From positions 53,288,046 to 53,352,045 of the forward strand of contig NC_088302.1 in the NCBI RefSeq assembly GCF_032854445.1: a stretch of DNA of 64,000 nt. Reading direction: 5' to 3'. Numbering within the stretch: the first letter of the stretch is position 1; each line of letters starts with the position of its first letter. This stretch comes from Liolophura sinensis (Eukaryota; Mollusca; Polyplacophora; Chitonida; Chitonidae). This document shows, piece after piece, positions 52,857 to 61,900 of the stretch. The notes beneath the pieces were generated by a model. That model searched no databases, had not been told where the DNA came from, and was given only the letters and a program-made list of their open reading frames with translations. A program made the translations under genes and the position numbers.

Positions 52857-52886
52857 CCAATCAATGTACGCTATAAATACCACGTG
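52857..52886 (+). promoter_or_regulatory. CKS1: CKS1 core promoter: CCAAT, TATA and E-box
   Basis: CCAAT at 52857-52861, TATAAATA at 52872-52879 and CACGTG at 52881-52886 lie 114-143 bp upstream of the CKS1 ATG. A start site near 52905 would give a 5' UTR of about 95 nt. The sites are closer together than usual for NF-Y/TATA promoters. Confidence 0.6.
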
Positions 52887-52999
52887 ACTGATCTTGCCCA
52901 ATGCACAAATTGCTGGCTGTTTTCAAATCGCACTTCATTCAAAGCCCTCGAACAGGCAAGGCGGTGTTGCAGACTTTGAGTTCACGCTCTGCTTCAACT

Positions 53000-55900
53000 A
53001 TGGCCCATAACAAAATTTATTACTCAGACAAATATTGTGATGATTACTATGAATATAGGTGAGTATGACATATCATCTAATATTAGCTGTTAAAAAGTTA
53101 TCTTCAGTCTAACCACGTAATGTTCTATCTTGTGGTTTGATCCCGCGCGATAGCAAGCAAGTTTTGACTTGTCTACCACTTTATTGATGTCTAGCTATAA
53201 AGTGCCTATATTGTTTTTAATTTTAGCTGACAATTAGGACTTGTAATTAAGGAAAGTTTATTTGATTGTATCGATTTCTGGCAAAGGTTTAAACAAAATA
53301 GACAAAATTTGATCATGCTATCTGAGCTGTTGACGTTCTCACCCATTAAGATTTGACCATACAGTGGTTTTTAATTCTACTCTGCTGTTAGTTTCGGGCC
53401 CGTGTTCAAATGTGCATATTAAATGGAGATGAACCTTCAAACAACATCAAGTGTCTCATGCAAAATACCAGCTGATACGTTTACCTCCCCGAGCAATATG
53501 ATTTCATTTTGTTTTTGCCTACAAATAGGGCCTATGAGAGATACACGAATAGCCCTGGAGGACAAGCTCTAGGGCCTCGCGTAGTAGCTGGGTCCCGTTT
53601 AGCCTGTAAGGCTGAATAATAAGATTTTGGAAAACAATCAGTTACCAATGTACCTCACCCATCCTGCAGCTCCTTTATAATGGTTAGGGTCCCAGGGCAC
53701 CAGACTTAAAATCCATAGATGTTGATCATCCTAAAAGTAAATATCCATCCATAAATAACCATCTTCTACACGGCGCGCATGTGCGGCCAGGCAGCTGGAT
53801 AGGACTAGTTTGCAAGAATTGATTCACGGTGTGCTAAATTTTGCTACAGCTTCGTATACAGAGAACCCTGCAGTTTAAAAATGGATATTTGATACGACAC
53901 TCCCCATGTGTAAAGTGCGCTAATCTCCACAGTTTTCTCCCAAATTCACACTTATCACATAATTACAAATTTACCATAATAAAACAATCAATCTGTTGCG
54001 AAGTGCATGTACTAAAATCATTATGATTAAAACTGAGGAAATCACAGACTGTTGGTGGTAGGAACATAGACTAACTGCTCAGTGAAGGGTGAGCTTGTTT
54101 ATTACATTGAACTGTCGGTATAATCCCAGGGGTTAATAGAAGTCGTCTGGAAGTCTCGATTGAATAAAAATAACTGGATATTTATTCAGTTTGAGGTTTT
54201 TTGAAGAAATATTCAAAATTTTACTCAGCATGAACATATCCAAAGTTCTGAGGAAATCTTCATGACACTCTGTATTGATTAGATTTTTGGAAGGGGAAGG
54301 GCGTATGAAATCAAACATGACACATACTAAGCTTCTTCGGTCTCTACCAAATCTGTCTTCACAAATAATTTGACCTACTTCGGCTTCAGATGGTTCTGTT
54401 TTTGACAATAGCATAGGTCAAGTGACTGCATGTGAGCGCACACCTTTCGACTGGTTTCCTCCCCCTGGTGTCAGATGGTGCCAATATTTTCAGCTCCTTT
54501 GAAGGCAAGCAGGCAGTTTGCCTCCAGGTTTTGTTTTCTGGAGTCTAAAGTTTGATAAAAAGCTTATAGCAGCAAAATTAAAACTTTTTTTGCTATGGAC
54601 ATTTACCAACAACATCGGATCGCTAGACTGAACATGGAGAAATGTGCCACACAGGACTTCTGCCAATCAGAATGTTAAGATCCAGCATTATTCGTCGTGG
54701 AAAAAGTGACAATTCATTGATGCATAAACTAGCAGTGTAGTTTATCTCCCTTAACATGTAGCCTCGTTATTTGATTAGTGTTTTATGCCATACTCAAGAA
54801 TATTTCACTTATATGACAACGGCCAGCATTATGGTGAGAGGAAACCAGGCAGAGCCCAGGAGGAAGCCCACAACCATCTGCAGGTTGCTGACAGACCTTC
54901 CCTCGTAAGTCTTGAGAGGAAGCCAGCATGAGCTGGACTTGCACTCACAGCGACCGCATTGGTGAGAGGCTTCTGGGTCATTACGCTGCGCTAACCGACT
55001 GAGCCACGGAGGTCCCCCTCGTTACTTAAAGATCATTATTGTTAATACTCCATGTTGTAAATCACTGTGTGGGTCTCCTAATTTTCTCATTACTGGTAGC
55101 TGATTATTGCGGTCAATTTCATGTGATCAGTACCCTGTCAAATCAGACTTCGCTTTGAACTGCTTTTGTTGATTGAAATCTTCATTTGTTTTGACAGGTA
55201 AGTATAATGCCTCAAGAGATTTTAGATAATGCGCAGAACATTCGTCTGGATACAGTATTCAGATTTGTTTCTTGTATATATGTTGCATAATTTTTGATTT
55301 TCTCAAAAGTTTTTTTGTTAAGTGTGCCGATTATCAGTTTACAGCATCAACAAGGAGGCCAGCTTGAGTCCATATGTAGGCAGTGATAATTATAGCAATC
55401 TGTGAAGTATTCGTACAAAAATATTCAATTTTTGTCTCTCAAATGGACAGTCAAAACTCAAAAAAAAAAAAAAAAAATTATTTGTAAGAAGAAAAGTGCC
55501 CAAAAAGTGGCAGTGGGTATGTGGAAAAATGACTTCTATGAACCCCTGAATTCAAGACCACCCCTGATGCTATCCCGCAGCGCCCACTCAGTAACAACCA
55601 CGATCAACACAGTGAATCCTGGGATACACTAGTCCAAGGTCATTTACTGTAGGGTCTATTTTTATAGTTGATGAGCAATATGGAAGTGGATAAAATACAA
55701 CAAGCAATCATTTGTGTGACAAATTATGCATCTTTGTGAAGACCTAGGCTCAGTTTGAGGTCATTTTTATTTTGAGCTCTTGAAGTGAGGTGAATGTATG
55801 AACATTTTGACCTAATGCGTATGTGGCTGTTTGATCAGCTATGGCAAACATTTCTTGAATTCATACGGCTTGCCATTTACCTCTGGCACCCGCACTGACA

Positions 55901-58900
55901 GCCATCACACAATTCTTGAGTATGGCACTAGTTAGAAAAAACAAGCAAATAATATTTGTTGGAATTACCGGTACACATAAAAAAATACTTGCTCTTTTGC
56001 TTGCAGACACGTTATGCTACCAAAGGAAATAGCCAAATTGGTTCCAAAAAAGACATTAATGTCAGAGGCCGAATGGCGGAGGATAGGAGTACAACAGAGT
56101 CAGGGCTGGGTGCATTATATGATACATGAACCAGGTACGTTGTAGAGAAGGGTGCCTGGTTTATAAGGCTGGGTGCATTATATGATACATGAACCAGGTA
56201 CGTTGTAGAGAAGGGCGCCTGGTCTGTAAGGCTGGGTGCATTATATGATATATGAACCAGGTACGTTGTAGAGAAGGGTGCCAGGTCTATATGGCTGGGT
56301 GCATTATATGATACATGAACCAGGTACGTTGTAGAGAAGGGTGCATGGTCTGTAAGGATTGGTGTATTATATGATACATGAACCAGGTACGTTGTAGAGA
56401 AGGGTGTCTGGTCTATAAGGCTGGGTGCATTATATGGTACATGAACCAGGTACGTTGTAGAGAAGGGTGCCTGGTCTATAAGGCTGGGTGTATTATATGA
56501 TACATGAACCAGGAACGTTGTAGAGAAGGGTGCCTGGTCTATAAGGCTGGGTGCATTATATGGTACATGAACCAGGTACATTGTAGAGAAGGATGCCTGG
56601 TCTATATGGCTGGGTGCATTATATGATACATGAACCAGGTACGTTGTAGAGAAGGGTGCATGGTCTGTAAGGATTGGTGTATTATATGATACATGAACCA
56701 GGTACGTTGTAGAGAAGGGTGCCTGGTCTATAAGGCTGGGTGCATTATATGATACATGAACCAGGTACGTTGTAGAGAAGGGTGCCTGGTCTATAAGGCT
56801 GGGTGTATTATATGATACATGAACCAGGAACGTTGTAGAGAAGGATGCCTGGTCTATAAGGCTGGGTGCATTATATGGTACATGAACCAGGTACATTGTA
56901 GAGAAGGATGCCTGGTCTATAAGGCTGGGTGCATTATATGATACATGAACCAGGTACCTTGTAGAGAAGGGCGCCTGGTCTGTAAGGCTGGGTGCATTAT
57001 ATGATACATGAACCAGGTACGTTGTAGAGAAGGGTGCCAGGTCTATATGGCTGGGTGCATTATATGATACATGAACCAGGTACGTTGTAGAGAAGGGTGC
57101 CTGGTCTATAAGGCTGGGTGTATTATATGATACATGGGCCAGGTACGTTGTAGAGAAGGGTGCCTGGTCTATAAGGCTGGGTGCATTATATGATACATGG
57201 GCCAGGTAAGTTGTAGAGAAGAGTGCATGGTCTGTAAGGCTGGGTGCATTATATGATACATGGGCCAGGTACGTTGTAGAGAAGAGTGCATGGTCTGTAA
57301 GGCTGGGTGCATTATATGATACATGGGCCAGGTAAGTTGTAGAGAAGAGTGCATGGTCTGTAAGGCTGGGTGCATTATATGATACATGGGCCAGGTAAGT
57401 TGTAGAGAAGGGTGCCTGGTCTGTAAGGCTGGGTGTATTATATGATACATGAACCAGGTACGTTGTAGAGAAGGGTGCCAGGTCTATATGGCTGGGTGCA
57501 TTATATGATACATGAACCAGGTACGTTGTAGAGAAGGGTGCCTGGTCTGTAAGGATTGGTGTATTATATGATACATGAACCAGGTACGTTGTAGAGAAGG
57601 GTGCATGGTCTGTAAGGATTGGTGTATTATATGATACATGAACCAGGAACGTTGTAGAGAAGGGTGCCTGGTCTATAAGGCTGGGTGCATTATATGATAC
57701 ATGGGCCAGGTAAGTTGTAGAGAAGAGTGCATGGTCTATAAGGCTGGGTGTATTATATGATACATGAACCAGGTACGTTGTAGAGAAGGGTGCCAGGTCT
57801 ATATGGCTGGGTGCATTATATGATACATGAACCAGGTACGTTGTAGAGAAGGGTGCCTGGTCTATAAGGCTGGGTGTATTATATGATACATGGGCCAGGT
57901 ACGTTGTAGAGAAGGGTGCCTGGTCTATAAGGCTGGGTGCATTATATGATACATGGGCCAGGTAAGTTGTAGAGAAGAGTGCATGGTCTGTAAGGCTGGG
58001 TGCATTATATGATACATGGGCCAGGTAAGTTGTAGAGAAGGGTGCCTGGTCTATAAGGCTGGGTGTATTATATGATACATGGGCCAGGTACGTTGTAGAG
58101 AAGAGTGCATGGTCTGTAAGGCTGGGTGTATTATATGATACATGGGCCAGGTAAGTTGTAGAGAAGAGTGCCTGGTCTGTAAGGCTGGGTGCATTATATG
58201 ATACATGAACCAGGTACGTTGTAGAGAAGGGTGCCAGGTCTATAAGGCTGGGTGTATTATATGATACATGGGCCAGGTAAGTTGTAGAGAAGGGTGCCTG
58301 GTCTATAAGGCTGGGTGTATTATATGATACATGAACCAGGTAAGTTGTAGAGAAGAGTGCATGGTCTGTAAGGATTGGTGTATTATATGATACATGAACC
58401 AGGAACGTTGTAGAGAAGGGTGCCTGATCTATAAGGCTGGGTGCATTATATGGTACATGAACCAGGTAAGTTGTAGAGAAGAGTGCATGGTCTGTAAGGA
58501 TTGGTGTATTATATGGTACATGGGCCAGGTAAGTTGTAGAGAAAGGGACATGGTCTATAAGGCTGGGTGCATTATATGATACATGGGCCAGGTAAGTTGT
58601 AGAGAAGGGTGCCTGGTCTATAAGGCTGGGTGCATTATATGATACATGGGCCAGGTACGTTGTAGAGAAGGGTGTCTGGTCTATAAGGCTGGGTGCATTA
58701 TATGATACATGAACCAGGTAAGTTGTAGAGAAGAGTGCATGGTCTGTAAGGATTGGTGTATTACTATAAAGTACTTATTATTCGCTGGAATTTATTTTCG
58801 CAGATTTTCTCCAAAAATATGTTTGCAGGATTTACTTTTCGCATGTTTAAGAGAATATTGAAAAAAATCTTCAAATTGTCAAAGATATAATATTGCCGAA

Positions 58901-61900
58901 ATTATTCAAGCACGTCAGACAGGTATCATCTTGGGTAGCTTTAATCCTCCTTTATTTTCTGTGGTGGCACTAATCCTCGTGGTCTGGATCAGAGAGTGAG
59001 ACAATGGGGGATGGATAATCAGTACGTAACAAGATTACTTTCGCAACTACTGTGAGCAGTACTCAGACAGGTGTCACTCCTTTTTGAACCATTCATGAGT
59101 ACTTTTAAACACCTGGCAAAGTGACCTGTCACCTTTGAGCAGTTCAACGGAAAACATGAATTCACCATTATCGGCTCCAGTCACTCACTATTTATCAAGC
59201 AACATGGTAAGTTTTGCATTGTTTTCAGTTTTAATCGTCCTCTGTGGCAGGTCAGAAACCGCAAACATTGCTGTAGCACTCAAATGGCCATTGTGTTGTT
59301 GCACACACTTACACTTACCAGTTGGTTAGAAGCTCATTCTGTAGGGCTGGGTGTATTATACAGGGTTTGCACCGATCAGGGAAAATCTGGAATATCAGGA
59401 AGAACAGAATTGCCTGTTCCAGACACAGGAATGTCAGGGAATTTGAAATTTTAATGGTTTTGTCCTCGAATATCAGGGAAAATTGATGTTGGGTCTGCTG
59501 TAGCAAGTTTCATATGTTAGACGGCTCTAAATTCCTTGGTGTTGGCTGTTATAAAATATCAAATTCAAACATACTGGTACTCAAAATTTTACTGGTACTC
59601 AAAAGTTGTTTCAGAATGCCAATGTACAACACTTGCAGGTAACAGTATAGATTTGAATAGGGTTTCCCAAGGTTACCTAAGGGGGATAACTCCTCACTAT
59701 ACTTGCATGCCATCATTGCCATGTGTTTATATCCGTCAGTTGATCAGCATCAAACCGCGAAGTCATTCCAACTCGCAAAAGCTAGGGACATTGACTCAGT
59801 GTTTCAGAAATGATAGGAAGGAAAACTAAGCCTTTACCTAACAAACTGTAACTGTGAATATTGAAGGTTGACCTTGTTCTGTCGTAGACAGCAGTGACCA
59901 CAACAACATTAGAGGTGGAGATTTGGTGGTGTCTGAAATCAATCCAGTCCCACTGGCCCTACAACTCTTTGGCTGATACAGGTACATACTTGTGGCCAGT
60001 TGTTTCTGTTAGTCACTTTTGTTATCATTGTTAATCTCTCATTTGGGCCAACACGATCATAACACTCGTAAAAGGTCTGGCTCGAGTCTCACCTAAGACT
60101 TTAAAAGAGGAAGTTGTGGCTTCCTCGCTTGGCGTTCAGCATAGAGGGGATAGTGCAACGACTGGTTGACCCGTATCATCAAAAATGCTCGGGTGGGACC
60201 TTCGGTAAGTCATCTCAGTGAAGCAGCACTAGATAAAAGAGCAGCGGAAATCCGTCCTGCAACAAGGCGGTACATTACATACACCCTAAGGATTCCTTCA
60301 TCATCATATGACTGAAAAATTGTTGAGCACGACATTAAACCGCAATCACTCACTCGTAAAAGGTTTACTGTTTTTTTTTTTTTGCTTTTTAACTATGGAG
60401 ATTTGTCTTACCTTTAAAGTTAATATGATAAAAAATAAACTAGTCAGTATTTTCCAGCTATAAAGTGTGCTTTATAGGCCTATGTGTATTACCATATATT
60501 TTTGATATTTAATAGTAAATTATCGATTCAAGGACCAGCCCGGATAGCACAGTTGGTAGAGCGTCCGCTTCGGGACCGGTAGATCCAGGATCAATCCTTG
60601 ATCGAGTCACACCTAAGACTTTAAAAGAGGAAGTTGTAACTTCCTCGCTTGGCGTTCAGCAGGAAGGGGATAGTGCAACGACTGGTTGACCCGTATCAGT
60701 ATAATGGCTCGGGCGGGGCTGCTTACTTGCCTTCGGTAAGTCGTCTCAGTGAAGCAGCACTAAATAAAAGAGCGGTGGAAATCCGTCCTGCAACAAAGAG
60801 GCACATTGCACGTACATGCACCCTAATGATTCCTTCGTCGTCATATGACTGGAAAATTGTTGAGTACAACGTTAAACCCCAAGCACTCACTCACTCGATT
60901 CAATTTTTTGGTTTTTACATTAGTTTTATGTTCCCATATGGTTTCATTGCCTTGTAATTCCAGTGTAGGGAGGGAAACTGTGCATACATCACTACATTTG
61001 GTGACATGCAGCGTTTCGGGGGCCTCAGTGGCTCAGTCGGTTAGCGCGCTAGCGTTGCGTAATGACCCAGGAGCCTCCCACCAATGCAGTCCCTGTGAGT
61101 TCAAGTCCAGCTCATGCTGGCTTCCTCTCCGGTCGTAAGTGGGAAGGTCTGCCAACAACCTGTGGATGGTCGTGGTTTTCCCCCGGCCTGTGCCCGGTTT
61201 CCTCCCACCATAATGCTGGCCGCCGTCGTATAAGTGAAATATTCTTGAGTACGGCATAAAACACCAATCAAATAAATAAATAAATAAATGCCATACAGCA
61301 TTTCAAGAAACATATCACACCACATAATAAGATCATGAAAGTAGTTTTGTTTGATGAAAGCAAAACTATGAAGGCACAAAACAAATAGATGGATGTTCAT
61401 ATTCGTTTTTGGAAAGGCGACATTGTCACCGCTAGATACTTTCTGCATTCTCTGAATTCATGGGATGTGCTACAGCAGAAGAGACCTACATGCATAAGTG
61501 CATGTAACTTATTTTTCCTCTTGTTTGTAGCTGGGATGGATTACTGTGGATTCCCTCCTGTTCGTCTTCAGTGATGAGAATATTAAACAAGTGTTCATGA
61601 ATCCTAGTATATTGTTAGTATTAGTACCACCATGGGGTCTTAGTGACGGTAAGGCTCAGCAGTTTATGATGTTTGTGTGGCCACTTGTCCAGTATAGTGT
61701 TCATTTAAGTGGACTTAAAGTCTGCCACTATATATATTTAGAAAAAATGATATAGGACAGTTATAACAGAAAAATATGTAAAAAAAATTCTGTAAAGTTT
61801 TTAAAGTTGAGAAGATGAAGTTCAGCATGGGGATATGGCACTGACGGACAATTCACTCCAAGCAGCCAAGTTGTAGAAGCCTTTATGAACTTGGCCAGTC

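Noticed and set aside
56012-56896. A 294-codon minus-strand frame opposite CKS1
   Set aside because: It is the antisense of the 63-bp junction repeat and CKS1 exon 2; no start or splice support.
60537-60610. A tRNA gene
   Set aside because: The tRNA-like sequence is the head of a SINE with target duplication; the cloverleaf is not intact by eye.
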